A DNA stretch of 64,000 nt from Flavobacterium gelatinilyticum (GCF_027111295.1 NZ_CP114287.1:1426001-1490000); one strand, 5' to 3'. Counted from the stretch's first letter, positions 1 to 11,237 are shown. A program made the numbers and translations. The notes: generated by a model not told the origin, from the sequence alone.

Positions 1-2
1 CC

Positions 3-206
3 GGATTTACTGCGGATGATTTAACTACAGAAGCCACTGTAACTTTTGAAGACGGAACTATCACTTTAATTCATTTGGATTTAAAAGGACAGGTACCTTC
101 AATATCTGCTGAAGAATTTGAAAAAACAGCTGCAAAAGCAAAAGAAATCTGTCCTATTTCAAAACTTTTAAACACAACTATCACTTTATCTGCAAGTTTG
201 GTTTAA
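3..206 (+). CDS. OsmC/Ohr-family peroxidase, C-terminal part
   Basis: The gene is cut by the window start, and only its last 67 residues are visible, in frame from base 3 to a TAA. The visible part contains ICPISKLLN, matching the conserved C-terminal cysteine region of OsmC/Ohr proteins, followed by a final beta strand (TITLSASLV). Members of this family are thiol-dependent peroxidases that reduce organic hydroperoxides in the cytoplasm; the visible Cys would be the second of the reactive pair. The first Cys and the start lie outside the window, so OsmC, Ohr and YhfA-like subgroups cannot be separated. Confidence 0.8.
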   Translation, partial: GFTADDLTTEATVTFEDGTITLIHLDLKGQVPSISAEEFEKTAAKAKEICPISKLLNTTITLSASLV

Positions 207-222
207 AGGTCAGATTTAGGCA

Positions 223-260
223 TAAAAAAACCATCAGTTTGTGGGCTGATGGTTTTTTAT
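223..260. terminator. Bidirectional terminator between osmC-like gene and TPR gene
   Basis: An A-run, a stem pairing ACCATCAG with CTGATGGT and a T-run lie between two convergent genes. The T-run on each strand makes it usable in both directions. Confidence 0.85.
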
Positions 261-275
261 ATATTCAAACCAGAA

Positions 276-1547
276 TTAGTTCATTGTCGCTTTAAGAGCT
301 TTTGCTTCAGCAGTCATTTCTAAAGCTTTGTAAACCCCTAACAATGTTTTAGCAACATCTTCGTTTTTAGGATCTAATTCGTTTGCTTTTTTAAGATAAG
401 GAATAACTCCTTTGAAAACACTTTCTCTCTGTGCTTTTAACACATCGTAACGTTTCATATCTTTTGCAGAAGTACCCAATTTATTCATTTCATCAATAAT
501 TGGTTTCTCAGCTTCTAATTTTAAAGCCGCAAGATTCAGGTAAGCGTTTGTATAGTTTGGATTGATTTCAAGTGCTTTTAAATAATACTTTTCAGCATCT
601 TCATTGTTTTTAGCATTTGCACTGATTACTCCCAGGTTAAATACAAGGTCTGCATTGTTTGGATCTTTTTGTAAAGCTTCTCCAACCAGTTTTTTGTATG
701 TGTCGAAATCTTTAGTTTCAAGGTACAAATTAGCTTCTGAAAGTATTAAAGAAGTATCTTCAGGATTTGCTTTTCTTGCATCTGCGATTGCTTTTTTAGC
801 ATCTTCGATACGTCCTTTCTGAACCAAGATTAAAGCTAAATTTTTATAAATCTCACCTCTTTTAGACGGGATAGCCTCTGTTTTAGGTTTTTCGTGTGTT
901 CCTAATTTTACTGCTAAATCTCTGTCTTTTGCATTTCCGAAATTATCTTCGTTTCCGTTTGCTTTATTTACAGCTAAATAAAGAGTTCCTTTTCCAGAAT
1001 AGTTTACTTTTTTCAGTTCTTCATAGAATGGAAGCGCTAAATCATAATCCTGTCCATTTACAGCTGTTGAAGCAGCATAATACAAATTAATTGTATCATT
1101 TCTGTCTAACTGATATGCTTCGTATAATTTTTTAGCACCATCAATATTTTTATTCGATTGTGTGTCAGCAATTGCAGAATTAATCAACAATCCTTTAATA
1201 GTTGTGATTGATGTTGCTGCCTGAGTTGAAAACTTTTGTTTTCCTGATGCTTTTTCAACATCAATAAGTTTTTTATAACTCTCTGCTGCTAAAGATAAAT
1301 TTTTGCTTTCTTCAACTTTTTTGTTTGCAAGGTCTAAGTAAGCGTTTCCTTTTACAAAATAAAACTGTGCCTGCTCAGCATCTTTGGCATTTGCCACCAT
1401 GTTCTCGGCGTCTTTTAATATTGTAATAGCTCCCTGAGCATCACCGCTTTTTAATGCTTTTTCAGCACTTTTAATTTGATCTTTTTGAGCAAACGCCGCT
1501 ACTGTAATCAGCAATGCTGATGCTAGTAATACATATTTACTTTTCAT
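276..1547 (-). CDS. Secreted/periplasmic tetratricopeptide repeat protein
   Basis: This 423-residue protein starts with a signal peptide (MKSKYVLLASALLITVAAFAQ, cleavage probably after AFAQ near residue 21). The rest is almost all helical TPR-like repeats: one near residues 57-80, one near 150-180 and a run from about 230 to 415 with typical spacing (for example EDAEKYYLKALEINPNY). TPR arrays bind partner proteins; no catalytic motif is visible. It lies 39 bp downstream of gyrA on the same strand with no terminator between them, so it is probably co-transcribed with gyrA, but nothing ties it to DNA topology. The likely location is the periplasm. The function is unknown. Confidence 0.85.
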   Translation of the reverse strand: MKSKYVLLASALLITVAAFAQKDQIKSAEKALKSGDAQGAITILKDAENMVANAKDAEQAQFYFVKGNAYLDLANKKVEESKNLSLAAESYKKLIDVEKASGKQKFSTQAATSITTIKGLLINSAIADTQSNKNIDGAKKLYEAYQLDRNDTINLYYAASTAVNGQDYDLALPFYEELKKVNYSGKGTLYLAVNKANGNEDNFGNAKDRDLAVKLGTHEKPKTEAIPSKRGEIYKNLALILVQKGRIEDAKKAIADARKANPEDTSLILSEANLYLETKDFDTYKKLVGEALQKDPNNADLVFNLGVISANAKNNEDAEKYYLKALEINPNYTNAYLNLAALKLEAEKPIIDEMNKLGTSAKDMKRYDVLKAQRESVFKGVIPYLKKANELDPKNEDVAKTLLGVYKALEMTAEAKALKATMN

Positions 1548-1586
1548 AATGTTCGATTTGTATATTTAAATTAATGTAGTTCGGTT

Positions 1587-4226
1587 TTATTCCTCAGATT
1601 CTTCATCTTCAGAGTCATCTTCTTCTATTTCTTCATCAGAATCATCATCTTCCTCTTCCTCTGCTGATCCTTCATCTTCAAGAACTTCCATATCCGGTTT
1701 CACTCTTTCGATTGCAGGTTCTACAACATTTCCATCTTCATCGACAACTACTTCTTCTGCTTCGTCTTTCATAACTTTTGTAACGGCAGCAATAGAATCT
1801 TTTCCTTTCAGGTTGATTAATCTTACCCCCTGAGTTGCACGTCCCATAACACGCAGATCCTCAATAGCCATTCTGATTGTTAATCCGGATTTATTGATAA
1901 TCATCAAATCATCAGAATCTGTTACGGCATTAATAGAGATTAATTTTCCTGTTTTTTCGGTGATATTAAGAGTTTTAACTCCCTTACCTCCACGGTTTGT
2001 AATTCTGTACACATCTTCTCCGTCATCGTCAACCAATTTGGTACGTTTTCCGTATCCGTTTTCAGTTACAACTAAAATTTGAGAATCGTTTACATCATTT
2101 TTAGCAACAGTAACCATACCAATTACTTCATCTGTATCGTCTTTTAGGGTAATTCCACGAACTCCGGAAGCTGTTCTTCCCATCGGACGTGTTTTAGTTT
2201 CTTCAAAACGAACTAATTTACCTGATTTTACTGCCAGGATAATTTGGCTTTCTCCATCGGTTAATTTGGCTTCAAGTAACTCATCGCCTTCTTTAATCGT
2301 AATTGCTGCTACTCCATTGGCACGAGGTTTAGAATATTTCTCTAAAGAAGTTTTCTTAACCTGTCCTTGTTTTGTAACCATTACAAGGTTATGTGTATTG
2401 ATATAGTCTTTGTCTTTTAAGTCTTGTGTACAAATGAAAGCTTTTACTTTATCATCGCTTTCAATGTTTACAAGGTTTTGAATTGCTCTTCCTTTTGCTG
2501 TTTTACTTCCTTCCGGAATTTCATAAACACGCATCCAGAAACATTTACCTTTTTGGGTAAAGAACATCATATACTGGTGGTTTGTGGCTACGAACATATG
2601 TTCAAGGAAATCCTGATCTCTTGTTCCTGCGCTTTTCTGTCCTACTCCACCTCTGTTCTGAGTTTTGTATTCTGTTAAATTAGTACGTTTAATATAACCT
2701 GCATGAGAAATTGTAATAACCACATTTTCATCGGCAATTAAATCTTCGATACTTACATCACCTCCGGAGTATTCGATCTGAGAACGACGGTCATCACCGT
2801 ATTTGTCACGAATTTCCGTAAGTTCTTCTTTAATCAGGTTTGTTCTTAAATTAACATCGGCTAATAAAGCTTTCAAATGCTCAATTAATTTCATTAATTC
2901 TTCAAACTCAGCTCTTAATTTATCCTGCTCCAGTCCTGTTAACTGACGAAGACGCATTTCAACAATAGCACGAGCCTGAATATCTGACAACTTAAATCTT
3001 TCGATTAATTTCTCTCTTGCTTCATCTGTATTTTTAGAACCTCTGATAATAGCAATTACTTCATCAATATTATCAGAAGCAATAATTAAACCTTCTAAAA
3101 TATGCGCTCTTTCCTCGGCTTTGCGCAATTCAAACTGTGTTCTTCTCACTACTACATCATGACGGTGCTCAATAAAGTAGTGAATCATATCTTTTAGATT
3201 CAATAACTGAGGACGTCCTTTTACCAATGCAATATTGTTTACACTGAAAGAAGATTGTAATTGCGTGTATTTATATAAGGTATTTAAAACTACGTTTGGT
3301 GTAGCATCACGTTTTAAGATATAAACGATACGCATACCATTTCTATCTGATTCGTCACGGATGTTGGCAATACCTTCAATTTTTTTCTCGTTAACTAAGT
3401 CAGCCGTACGTTTGATCATTTCCGCTTTGTTAACCTGATATGGAATTTCGGTAACAATGATCGATTCACGTCCGTCAACTTCTTCAAAACCAACTTTTGC
3501 ACGCATTACAATACGTCCTCTACCTGTTTTAAAAGCTTCACGAACACCTTCGTATCCATATATTATACCTCCTGTTGGAAAATCAGGAGCTTTAATATAA
3601 GTCATTAACTCATCTACTTCGATATCATTATTATCAAGATATGCTAAAGTACCATTAATAACTTCAGTTAAATTGTGTGGCGGCATATTGGTCGCCATAC
3701 CAACTGCAATACCTGTTGCTCCGTTTACCAATAAGGTTGGAACTCTGGTAGGCATTACTTTTGGTTCGTATATTGTATCGTCAAAGTTCAATTGAAAGTC
3801 AACTGTTTCTTTTTCGATATCTGCCATAATTTCTTCAGAAATCTTGCGCATTCTTGCCTCAGTATAACGCATTGCTGCCGGACTGTCACCATCAACAGAA
3901 CCAAAGTTACCCTGACCGTCTACTAATAAATAACGCAAACTCCACTCCTGTGCCATACGCACCATTGCGTCATAAACAGAAGTATCTCCGTGAGGGTGGT
4001 ACTTACCCAGAACCTCCCCTACGATTCTCGCAGACTTTTTATGGGCAGATCTTGATGTTACACCTAAATCATACATTCCGTATAGAACTCTTCGATGCAC
4101 TGGTTTCAAGCCATCTCTAACATCAGGAAGTGCTCTCGACACAATTACCGACATCGAATAATCGATGTAAGCTGACTTCATTTCATCCTCTATGTTAATA
4201 GGAATTAACTTTTCTCCTTCAGACAT
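1587..4226 (-). CDS. gyrA: DNA gyrase subunit A
   Basis: This is the breakage-reunion subunit of the A2B2 type II topoisomerase that introduces negative supercoils. The N-terminal part carries the quinolone-determining region [10 protein letters not shown] (residues 77-86) and the catalytic tyrosine Y121 in [10 protein letters not shown]. The C-terminal DNA-wrapping beta-pinwheel starts near residue 500 and includes a GyrA-box-like NRGGKG. Residue 82 is Thr and 86 is Asp, corresponding to E. coli Ser83 and Asp87; Thr82 is reported as the wild-type residue in Flavobacterium psychrophilum. The last 45 or so residues are an extremely acidic Asp/Glu tail. At 879 residues the length is normal. The gene is divergent from clpC and probably co-transcribed with the TPR gene downstream. 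Confidence 0.98.
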   Translation of the reverse strand: MSEGEKLIPINIEDEMKSAYIDYSMSVIVSRALPDVRDGLKPVHRRVLYGMYDLGVTSRSAHKKSARIVGEVLGKYHPHGDTSVYDAMVRMAQEWSLRYLLVDGQGNFGSVDGDSPAAMRYTEARMRKISEEIMADIEKETVDFQLNFDDTIYEPKVMPTRVPTLLVNGATGIAVGMATNMPPHNLTEVINGTLAYLDNNDIEVDELMTYIKAPDFPTGGIIYGYEGVREAFKTGRGRIVMRAKVGFEEVDGRESIIVTEIPYQVNKAEMIKRTADLVNEKKIEGIANIRDESDRNGMRIVYILKRDATPNVVLNTLYKYTQLQSSFSVNNIALVKGRPQLLNLKDMIHYFIEHRHDVVVRRTQFELRKAEERAHILEGLIIASDNIDEVIAIIRGSKNTDEAREKLIERFKLSDIQARAIVEMRLRQLTGLEQDKLRAEFEELMKLIEHLKALLADVNLRTNLIKEELTEIRDKYGDDRRSQIEYSGGDVSIEDLIADENVVITISHAGYIKRTNLTEYKTQNRGGVGQKSAGTRDQDFLEHMFVATNHQYMMFFTQKGKCFWMRVYEIPEGSKTAKGRAIQNLVNIESDDKVKAFICTQDLKDKDYINTHNLVMVTKQGQVKKTSLEKYSKPRANGVAAITIKEGDELLEAKLTDGESQIILAVKSGKLVRFEETKTRPMGRTASGVRGITLKDDTDEVIGMVTVAKNDVNDSQILVVTENGYGKRTKLVDDDGEDVYRITNRGGKGVKTLNITEKTGKLISINAVTDSDDLMIINKSGLTIRMAIEDLRVMGRATQGVRLINLKGKDSIAAVTKVMKDEAEEVVVDEDGNVVEPAIERVKPDMEVLEDEGSAEEEEDDDSDEEIEEDDSEDEESEE

Positions 4227-4483
4227 AAGTTGTTATATTAAATAATTATATTAGTTACAAAGCGTGCCAAGATACGGTTTTTTGAAATTTTTTCCCATAA
4301 TTACCAACACTAATTTCAATGATTTATTAACAACTTTATTTTTACAATTAGTTAATAAATTAAGCGTTTTTTAACTGTTTTATTGTTATTTTTTTTGTCA
4401 ATTAGCTGACAGCAGATATCACTAGGTATGATTTTTGTTTTTCAAACAGTAAATAATTAAATTTACATTACCAATTATATATT

Positions 4484-7030
4484 ATGGATGATAATTTTTC
4501 ACCAAGAGTAAAAGATGTTATTACATACAGTAAGGAAGAAGCCCTTCGTTTAGGACACGACTTTATTGGTACTGAACATCTAATGCTGGGCATTTTAAGA
4601 GATGGTAACGGAAAAGCTATTCATATACTTAATAACCTGGCAGTCGATTTAGATCATTTACGCAGGAAAGTAGAAATACTAAGCCCCGCAAATCACAGCG
4701 TTGAGGTAAATACCGAAAAGAAAAATCTTCACCTTACCCGACAGGCCGAAAGAGCCCTGAAGACCACTTTTCTTGAAGCTAAAGTATTTCAAAGCTCGTC
4801 GATTAGCACGGCACACCTGCTTTTATGCATCTTACGAAACGAAAACGATCCAACAACCAAGCTGTTGAATAAACTAAAAATAGATTATGACATAGCTAAA
4901 GAACAATATCTGAATATGACGCCAAACGAAGAAGAATTCTTAGAAAACTTGCCAAGAAACGAATCATATAATGACGATTCAGGACAAGATGACAGTTTAA
5001 AGGAAAGCAGTTTTAATAATCCCGCCAATAAGTCAAACAAAAAATCTAAAACTCCGGTATTAGATAATTTTGGGAGAGATTTAACAGAAATGGCCGAGGA
5101 AGGTAAACTTGACCCTGTTGTAGGACGCGAAAAAGAAATTGAACGTGTTTCTCAAATTTTAAGCAGAAGAAAAAAGAACAACCCGCTTCTTATTGGAGAA
5201 CCCGGAGTTGGTAAATCTGCCATTGCAGAAGGACTTGCTTTGCGTATTATCCAAAAGAAAGTTTCTCGTATTCTTTTTAACAAACGTGTTGTTACTCTTG
5301 ATCTGGCAAGTTTAGTTGCCGGTACAAAATATAGAGGACAATTTGAAGAAAGAATGAAAGCCGTTATGAACGAGCTTGAGAAAAACGACGATATTATACT
5401 TTTCATTGATGAGATTCATACTATTGTAGGTGCTGGCGGAGCAACAGGTTCTCTTGATGCTTCGAACATGTTTAAACCTGCATTAGCAAGAGGCGAAATC
5501 CAATGTATTGGTGCTACTACTCTTGATGAGTACAGACAATATATTGAAAAAGACGGAGCTCTTGAAAGACGTTTCCAAAAAGTAATTGTTGAACCAACTT
5601 CTGTTGAAGAAACAATCGCTATTTTGAACAATGTAAAAGACAAATACGAAGATCATCATAATGTAACATATACACCAGAAGCTATTGAAGCCTGTGTTAA
5701 ACTTACAGATCGTTATATGTCTGAACGTTTCTTACCAGACAAGGCGATTGACGCTCTTGACGAAGCCGGATCTCGCGTACACATTACTAACATCGATGTC
5801 CCAAAACAAATTCTGGACTTGGAACGTCAGTTAGAAGAAGTTCGCGAAATGAAGAATATGGTAGTTAAAAAACAGAAATACGAAGAAGCTGCCAAACTTC
5901 GCGATGACGAAAAGCGTATCGAAAAAGATCTTGCTGTCGCACAAGAACAATGGGAAGAAGATTCTAAAAACAACAGAATTTTAGTTACTGAAGATAATGT
6001 AGCCGATGTTGTTTCTATGATGACAGGAATTCCTGTAAACAGAATTGCACAAACAGAAAGCAATAAATTAGCCCAATTACCAGAATTAATTCAAAACAAA
6101 GTAATTGGTCAAAACGAGGCAGTTCTTAAAATTGCACGTTCTATTCAACGAAACAGAGCCGGACTTAAAGATCCAAACAAACCAATTGGTTCGTTTATTT
6201 TCTTAGGTCAGACTGGTGTTGGTAAAACGCAATTGGCTAAAGTTTTAGCAAAAGAATTATTTGATTCTGAAGATGCTTTAGTTCGTATCGATATGAGTGA
6301 ATACATGGAGAAATTTGCAATCTCTCGTTTAGTTGGAGCGCCTCCGGGATATGTCGGGTACGAAGAAGGTGGTCAATTAACAGAGAAAGTTCGCAGAAAA
6401 CCATACTGTGTAGTTCTTTTAGATGAGATCGAAAAAGCGCATCCGGATGTATTCAATATGATGCTTCAGGTTTTAGATGATGGTTATTTAACAGATAGTT
6501 TAGGCCGCAAAATCGACTTTAAAAATACGATCATCATCATGACATCTAACGTTGGTGCACGTCAGTTAAAAGACTTCGGACAAGGAGTTGGATTTGGAAC
6601 TGCAGCAAGAACAGCTCAGGCTGATGAAAACTCAAAAAGCATTATCGAAAATGCATTGAAGAAAACTTTTGCACCTGAATTCTTAAACAGAATTGATGAC
6701 GTAATCGTGTTTAATGCATTAGAAAAAGCAGACATCGATTTGATTATCGAAATCGAATTGAAAAAACTGTATTCTCGTATTGCTGAATTAGGATACAAAT
6801 TAAGCCTTACAGATAAAGCAAAAGCATTTATTGCTGAAAAAGGTTTCGACAAACAGTTTGGAGCAAGACCTCTAAAAAGAGCGATCCAGAAATATGTTGA
6901 AGATTTACTGGCAGAAGAAATCATCACTTCAAAAATAAATTCAGGTGATGAAATTATGATGGATTTAAAAGATGATTCACAAGAATTATCCGTTGAAATA
7001 CACAAAGCTGAAGAGCCGACAAATCAGTAA
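4484..7030 (+). CDS. clpC: ClpC-type AAA+ unfoldase of the ClpCP protease
   Basis: This 848-residue Hsp100 ATPase unfolds substrates and feeds them to ClpP in the cytoplasm. Domains in order are a double Clp-N repeat (about 1-145), an acidic linker, AAA1 with Walker A GEPGVGKS near residue 237 and Walker B ILFIDEIH, a UVR/middle coiled coil ([17 protein letters not shown], near 465-490), and AAA2 with GQTGVGKT near 575 and Walker [20 protein letters not shown] loop near residue 702 is the expected ClpP-docking loop. The UVR motif and short middle domain favour ClpC over ClpB. The gene is monocistronic, closed by a strong terminator. No CtsR/HrcA-like operator was recognised upstream. Confidence 0.95.
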   Translation: MDDNFSPRVKDVITYSKEEALRLGHDFIGTEHLMLGILRDGNGKAIHILNNLAVDLDHLRRKVEILSPANHSVEVNTEKKNLHLTRQAERALKTTFLEAKVFQSSSISTAHLLLCILRNENDPTTKLLNKLKIDYDIAKEQYLNMTPNEEEFLENLPRNESYNDDSGQDDSLKESSFNNPANKSNKKSKTPVLDNFGRDLTEMAEEGKLDPVVGREKEIERVSQILSRRKKNNPLLIGEPGVGKSAIAEGLALRIIQKKVSRILFNKRVVTLDLASLVAGTKYRGQFEERMKAVMNELEKNDDIILFIDEIHTIVGAGGATGSLDASNMFKPALARGEIQCIGATTLDEYRQYIEKDGALERRFQKVIVEPTSVEETIAILNNVKDKYEDHHNVTYTPEAIEACVKLTDRYMSERFLPDKAIDALDEAGSRVHITNIDVPKQILDLERQLEEVREMKNMVVKKQKYEEAAKLRDDEKRIEKDLAVAQEQWEEDSKNNRILVTEDNVADVVSMMTGIPVNRIAQTESNKLAQLPELIQNKVIGQNEAVLKIARSIQRNRAGLKDPNKPIGSFIFLGQTGVGKTQLAKVLAKELFDSEDALVRIDMSEYMEKFAISRLVGAPPGYVGYEEGGQLTEKVRRKPYCVVLLDEIEKAHPDVFNMMLQVLDDGYLTDSLGRKIDFKNTIIIMTSNVGARQLKDFGQGVGFGTAARTAQADENSKSIIENALKKTFAPEFLNRIDDVIVFNALEKADIDLIIEIELKKLYSRIAELGYKLSLTDKAKAFIAEKGFDKQFGARPLKRAIQKYVEDLLAEEIITSKINSGDEIMMDLKDDSQELSVEIHKAEEPTNQ

Positions 7031-7059
7031 ATTACCTAAAATTTATAACACATACAACA

Positions 7060-7098
7060 TGCCCGTTACGTTTTCATAACATAACGGGCATTTTTTTT
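7060..7098 (+). terminator. Terminator of clpC
   Basis: The stem GCCCGTTA pairs with TAACGGGC across a short loop and is followed by a run of eight T. Confidence 0.9.
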
Positions 7099-7132
7099 AA
7101 ATAATTTACTATCTTTAGTAAAAGCAAATAGC

Positions 7133-7140
7133 TATTTTTG
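7133..7140 (+). promoter_or_regulatory. -7 box of the rimBK-fusion promoter
   Basis: TATTTTTG is an exact match to the flavobacterial -7 consensus TAnnTTTG. It lies 31 bp before the ATG, implying a leader of about 25 nt. No convincing TTG (-33) is visible. Confidence 0.55.
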
Positions 7141-7171
7141 AATTTAATTCTATAAAATAAAAAAACAAAAT

Positions 7172-8539
7172 ATGCTTCAAAACAAAGTCATTTTAGGCAG
7201 CGAAGAATGGTGCTCATTTCCAGAATTAGGAATCCCAACGATAAAAGCTCGTGTAGATTCTGGTGCTAAAACTTCGGCAATGCACGCTTTAAACATAGCT
7301 CCTTTTATAAAAAATGATGCCAATTGGGTTAAATTCGACATTAATCCAATCCAGAATAATATTAAAACTATTATTCACTGTGAAGCGCCTTTGGTTGACA
7401 AAAGAATCGTTAAAAGTTCAAGCGGTTTTAGAGAACATCGATATGTAATCCAGACGTATTTAAAAATTGGTGAAGCCAAATGGCCAATCGAAATGACTTT
7501 GACTAATCGTGACTCAATGGGTTTCAGAATGCTGTTGGGACGTGAAGCTATGAGCGGAAGGGTTTTGGTCGATCCGGAACAAAAATACCTTTTAGGACAG
7601 CCTTCTCCGGAAACTTTAAAAGAATTATATCAAAATTCAGAAAAAGCAACAACAGGTTTACGAATTGGACTTTTAGCCAGTAATCCTGAATTATACAGCA
7701 ATAAACGTATCATGGAAGCCGGTGAAATGCGCGGTCATGAAATGCATTTCCTGAACATCAAGGAATGTTATATGAAACTGGATGCCAAAAAACCTGAAAT
7801 TCATTACAGAGGCGGAAAAATCCTAAACGAATTTGATGCAATTATTCCTAGAATCCGTCCAAGTATTACTTTTTATGGCTGCGCTTTAACGCGTCAGTTT
7901 GAAGCTTTAAAGGTTTTTGTTTTAAATTCAGCTACAGCGATCACTCAATCTCGTGATAAATTATATTCATTACAATTACTTTTAAACAGCGGCATCGACA
8001 TTCCAACAACCGGTTTTGCCAATTCTCCGCTCGATACAGATAATTTAATTAAAATGGTGGGCGGTTCACCTCTAATTGTAAAATTATTAGAAGGAACACA
8101 AGGAAAAGGGGTTGTTTTAGCCGAAACCAAAAAAGCAGCAGAAAGTGTTATCAATGCATTTAAGAGCTTAAATGCCAACATATTAGTTCAGGAATTTATT
8201 AAAGAAGCAAACGGAAAAGACATTCGCTGCTTTGTTATTGACGGAAAAGTTGTAGCAGCCATTCAGCGTGAAGCCATGCCAGGAGAATTTAGAGCCAATA
8301 TTCACTTAGGCGGAACAGCTTCTGTAATCAAAGTAACTCCCGAAGAAAAAAAGATTGCCATAAAAGCCGCAAAAGCAATGGATTTAAAAGTGGCCGGAGT
8401 AGATATTATTCGCTCCTCTAAAGGCCCTTTATTACTCGAAGTAAACTCTTCTCCGGGACTTGAAGGGATTGAAGGCGCAACTAATAAAGATGTTGCCGGA
8501 GAAATGATTAAAGCAATTGAAAAGAATTTCAAATTATAA
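7172..8539 (+). CDS. RimB-like aspartic protease fused to RimK-type glutamate ligase
   Basis: This is a 455-residue two-domain protein. Residues 1-140 form a retropepsin-like domain of the RimB/ATP-dependent zinc protease family (DUF785), with the signature D29-SGAKTSA and a downstream [12 protein letters not shown] block. From about residue 165 to the end runs an ATP-grasp ligase of the RimK family, with a [11 protein letters not shown] nucleotide loop and [16 protein letters not shown] metal-binding end. RimK adds glutamates to the C-terminus of ribosomal protein S6; in Pseudomonas a separate RimB trims them. Having both on one chain suggests coupled addition and removal, but the substrate here is not shown by the sequence. 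A promoter box precedes the gene, and the lipoprotein gene follows after 30 bp. Confidence 0.88.
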   Translation: MLQNKVILGSEEWCSFPELGIPTIKARVDSGAKTSAMHALNIAPFIKNDANWVKFDINPIQNNIKTIIHCEAPLVDKRIVKSSSGFREHRYVIQTYLKIGEAKWPIEMTLTNRDSMGFRMLLGREAMSGRVLVDPEQKYLLGQPSPETLKELYQNSEKATTGLRIGLLASNPELYSNKRIMEAGEMRGHEMHFLNIKECYMKLDAKKPEIHYRGGKILNEFDAIIPRIRPSITFYGCALTRQFEALKVFVLNSATAITQSRDKLYSLQLLLNSGIDIPTTGFANSPLDTDNLIKMVGGSPLIVKLLEGTQGKGVVLAETKKAAESVINAFKSLNANILVQEFIKEANGKDIRCFVIDGKVVAAIQREAMPGEFRANIHLGGTASVIKVTPEEKKIAIKAAKAMDLKVAGVDIIRSSKGPLLLEVNSSPGLEGIEGATNKDVAGEMIKAIEKNFKL

Positions 8540-8569
8540 GTAGTAACCAATTTCCAATTATTTCAATAA

Positions 8570-9184
8570 ATGAGGAAAATAACAATCTTTCTAGTTTTAT
8601 TTATGACAAGTTGCGCAAAAAATGATTGCGTAAATAATGAAAAAATTAGAAAGATTGAAACTGATAAAATTGTAGAAACTCTTTTAAAACAAAAACATAT
8701 TGGAAATTCTAAAGATTCTTATGCCGTTTGCAGCAGTTTTAAAAAACTTAAGATTAATACCGAAAGCATATACACCGATTCTACTAAAAAAATCGAAATT
8801 GTAAAACTTCCCAAACGCTTACCAAGAATATATGAAAACAGTGAAATCTATATTGAAAAGCTTTTGAATGCGAATTTCAATGGAGAAAAAATTTTCAAAA
8901 ACAAAGATTCACTTAATTTTGTCGAACAAAATAATTGCTTTTTAAACTACAGATTACCAAAAACCACTTCAGGTAAAGTAAAAACAATTTCAGTATCAAA
9001 AATAGAAAAAGCCGAAGACTATCTTATATTATCGATCCCAATATTCTCTAAAGACAACAAAAAAGCGTACATCCAAATGGACTATTATCCAAAAAGATAT
9101 CAGTATGGAATTTCGGTATATTTAGAAAAAAAAGATAATGTTTGGAAGATCACAACCTCTAAAGAACATTGGAGTAGCTATTAA
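8570..9184 (+). CDS. Putative lipoprotein, function unknown
   Basis: This 204-residue protein begins MRKITIFLVLFMTSCAKN, a short signal peptide ending in a lipobox-like MTSC, so it is probably lipid-anchored at Cys15. The mature part is Lys-rich and soluble-looking, with a beta-rich C-terminal half that resembles domains of small Bacteroidota lipoproteins but matches no family I can name. It lies 30 bp after the rimBK fusion gene and is followed by a terminator, so the two are probably co-transcribed. This does not by itself suggest a shared role. Confidence 0.75.
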   Translation: MRKITIFLVLFMTSCAKNDCVNNEKIRKIETDKIVETLLKQKHIGNSKDSYAVCSSFKKLKINTESIYTDSTKKIEIVKLPKRLPRIYENSEIYIEKLLNANFNGEKIFKNKDSLNFVEQNNCFLNYRLPKTTSGKVKTISVSKIEKAEDYLILSIPIFSKDNKKAYIQMDYYPKRYQYGISVYLEKKDNVWKITTSKEHWSSY

Positions 9185-9210
9185 GCCTAAAAAGCAAGTA
9201 TAATATTTTT

Positions 9211-9252
9211 AAAGCTTTGCAGAGGTTTAAAACTTTGGCAAAGCTTTTTTAT
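9211..9252 (+). terminator. Terminator after the lipoprotein gene
   Basis: The stem AAAGCTTTGC pairs with GCAAAGCTTT, with a loop of about 17 nt, and is followed by TTTTATTT. Confidence 0.8.
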
Positions 9253-9272
9253 TTAACTTTAAAATAAAAAAC

Positions 9273-9791
9273 ATGACTTTTCCTTATTTAGATATTGTTT
9301 TGCGAAGTATTGCTGTTTACTTTTTTATGACAATTGCTTTACGCGTATTCGGCAAAAAAGAACTTTCTCAGTTAAATACCGCCGATGTTATTTTGATTCT
9401 GCTTATCAGCAATTCTGTTCAAAATGCAATGGTAGGCCCTGACACGAGTTTAACAGGCGGATTAATTGCTGCTTTAGTTTTGTTTATAATTAACTTCATC
9501 ATTAAAAAATTAACCCGCAGATACAAAGTTTTTGGAGATTTACTGCTTGACAAACCTCAGGTATTAATTCATGACGGAAAACTCGATTTTAAAGCCTTAA
9601 GCAAACTTGATATTTCTGATGAAGAATTAAAAGAAGCCATGAGAGAACACGGCATTGAGTTTTTCAAAAATGTAAAACTGGCCATGCTGGAAATCGACGG
9701 AACAATCAGTATTATTTCTGAAGATCAAAACAAATTAAAACAAACACATTACAAGCGAAAACATAACCGCAAAAACCTCCAAACTTTTTAA
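9273..9791 (+). CDS. DUF421 (YetF/YcaP-type) membrane protein
   Basis: The 172-residue protein has transmembrane segments near residues 10-25, 40-55 and 62-80, then a soluble C-terminal domain with GDLLLDKPQVLIHDGKL and VKLAMLEIDGTISII, the hallmark pattern of DUF421 proteins related to Bacillus YetF and E. coli YcaP. The biochemical role of the family is unknown. It is shorter than the Bacillus proteins (about 230 residues) because it has one soluble domain. It sits alone between two terminators and is convergent with the phosphate transporter gene. Confidence 0.85.
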   Translation: MTFPYLDIVLRSIAVYFFMTIALRVFGKKELSQLNTADVILILLISNSVQNAMVGPDTSLTGGLIAALVLFIINFIIKKLTRRYKVFGDLLLDKPQVLIHDGKLDFKALSKLDISDEELKEAMREHGIEFFKNVKLAMLEIDGTISIISEDQNKLKQTHYKRKHNRKNLQTF

Positions 9792-9812
9792 CCCAATTAA
9801 TTCATTACAAAC

Positions 9813-9852
9813 AAAAAAGCCGATTTCAGATATTGAAACCGACCTTTTCTAT
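9813..9852. terminator. Shared terminator of DUF421 and pit genes
   Basis: The imperfect stem GCCGATTTCA/TGAAACCGAC is flanked by A-run and T-run sequence and lies between convergent genes. Confidence 0.8.
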
Positions 9853-9896
9853 ATTGATCAATGCGATTTTTAGCTCACATTTCCGCAAAAATCATT

Positions 9897-11237
9897 TTAC
9901 ATAAATACACTCAAGATAAAGTATATCAAACCAGCTAATAAAGCTGAAATAGGAATGGTTAACACCCAGGCCCAGATTAAACTAACAGTAACTCCCCAAC
10001 GAACTGCAGATACACGTTTTGTTAATCCAACCCCAATGATAGATCCTGTGATAGTATGCGTTGTACTTACTGGAATTTTTAAGTGCTCAGTAAAATAAAG
10101 TGTTAAAGCTCCTGCAGTTTCAGCTGCAACCCCTTCAAATGAACTTACTTTTGTAATCTTAGAACCCATTGTTTTTACAATTTTCCATCCGCCGCTTAAA
10201 GTTCCTGCCGCAATAGCAGAATAACACGCCAAAGGAATCCATGGCGGCATGTGCGAACTTCCATCTTCTTGAGGCAAGATAACATCTAATCCCCACCAAC
10301 CAGTAGGCAATGACGCAAAATCAACTCCACTTGTATTAATATAAACCGCTACTGCAGCCGCAATAATTCCCATTACTTTTTGAGAATCGTTACCACCATG
10401 CCCTAAACTAAATGCAGCAGAAGATAGCAACTGCATTTTCTTCAAAGCAGCATCGGCTTGATGAAGATTTAAACTGCTAAATATCAAACAGAATACACTT
10501 ACTGTCAATATAATAAAAGCAACTAAACACCATTTAATATTTTCTTTTTCAAAAATTACGCTCCAAAAATGAGATTCAAAACGTGGTTTTTCAATCTCAG
10601 AAAAAGGGACTAAATTACTTGCTACAAACCAAATAGTTCCGATCATTACAGCAACAGTAAATATTTTAGGACCAATGTTTTTACGAGAAGCATTTAGCAG
10701 CCAAATAGAAATTAAATAAGAAGCTAAAACCCCTAATAGTGGTGCCAAAACAATAAAAGCAATAATAATAAGTACTCCCGAAGGCATTCCACCGTCTTTT
10801 CCGGCCTTATACCAGCTTACAATTTCGTACCAGTAGTGTGTTGCACCATCTTCACCTACATAACCAGAGAATCCATGAACTGCAATTGCATGTGCAACAG
10901 CTGCTCCGGCAAAACCTCCAATAAGTGTATGAGAAGAACTTGAAGGAATCCCAAGCCACCAGGTCAATAAATTCCAGCATATCGCTGCAATAACTCCGGC
11001 TAAAATCACTACCAGATTAATCTCCATGGTATGCGCTGTTTTAGCAACAGTATCTGCAACACCAAATCCGAAAACCCAATAAGCCAAAAAGTTAAAGAAT
11101 GCTGCCCAGACAACCGCCTGAAAAGGCGTTAAGACCTTTGTAGCAACAACAGTCGCTATAGCATTTGCTGCATCATGAAAACCATTGATGTAATCAAAAA
11201 TTAACGCTAATACTATAATTAATATAAGTATTGTCAT
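9897..11237 (-). CDS. pit: PiT-family inorganic phosphate transporter
   Basis: This 446-residue polytopic protein belongs to the PiT (PHO4) family, which imports phosphate or metal-phosphate by proton or sodium symport. The two family repeats are visible: the N-terminal DYINGFHDAANAIATVVAT and the C-terminal half with LSLGHGGNDSQKVMGI and PVSTTHTITGSIIGVG. About ten hydrophobic segments span the length, interrupted by a soluble loop near residues 150 and 210-230. It lies 31 bp downstream of the DUF47 gene on the same strand, the standard Pit-accessory arrangement, so the two are one operon. Confidence 0.95.
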   Translation of the reverse strand: MTILILIIVLALIFDYINGFHDAANAIATVVATKVLTPFQAVVWAAFFNFLAYWVFGFGVADTVAKTAHTMEINLVVILAGVIAAICWNLLTWWLGIPSSSSHTLIGGFAGAAVAHAIAVHGFSGYVGEDGATHYWYEIVSWYKAGKDGGMPSGVLIIIAFIVLAPLLGVLASYLISIWLLNASRKNIGPKIFTVAVMIGTIWFVASNLVPFSEIEKPRFESHFWSVIFEKENIKWCLVAFIILTVSVFCLIFSSLNLHQADAALKKMQLLSSAAFSLGHGGNDSQKVMGIIAAAVAVYINTSGVDFASLPTGWWGLDVILPQEDGSSHMPPWIPLACYSAIAAGTLSGGWKIVKTMGSKITKVSSFEGVAAETAGALTLYFTEHLKIPVSTTHTITGSIIGVGLTKRVSAVRWGVTVSLIWAWVLTIPISALLAGLIYFILSVFM

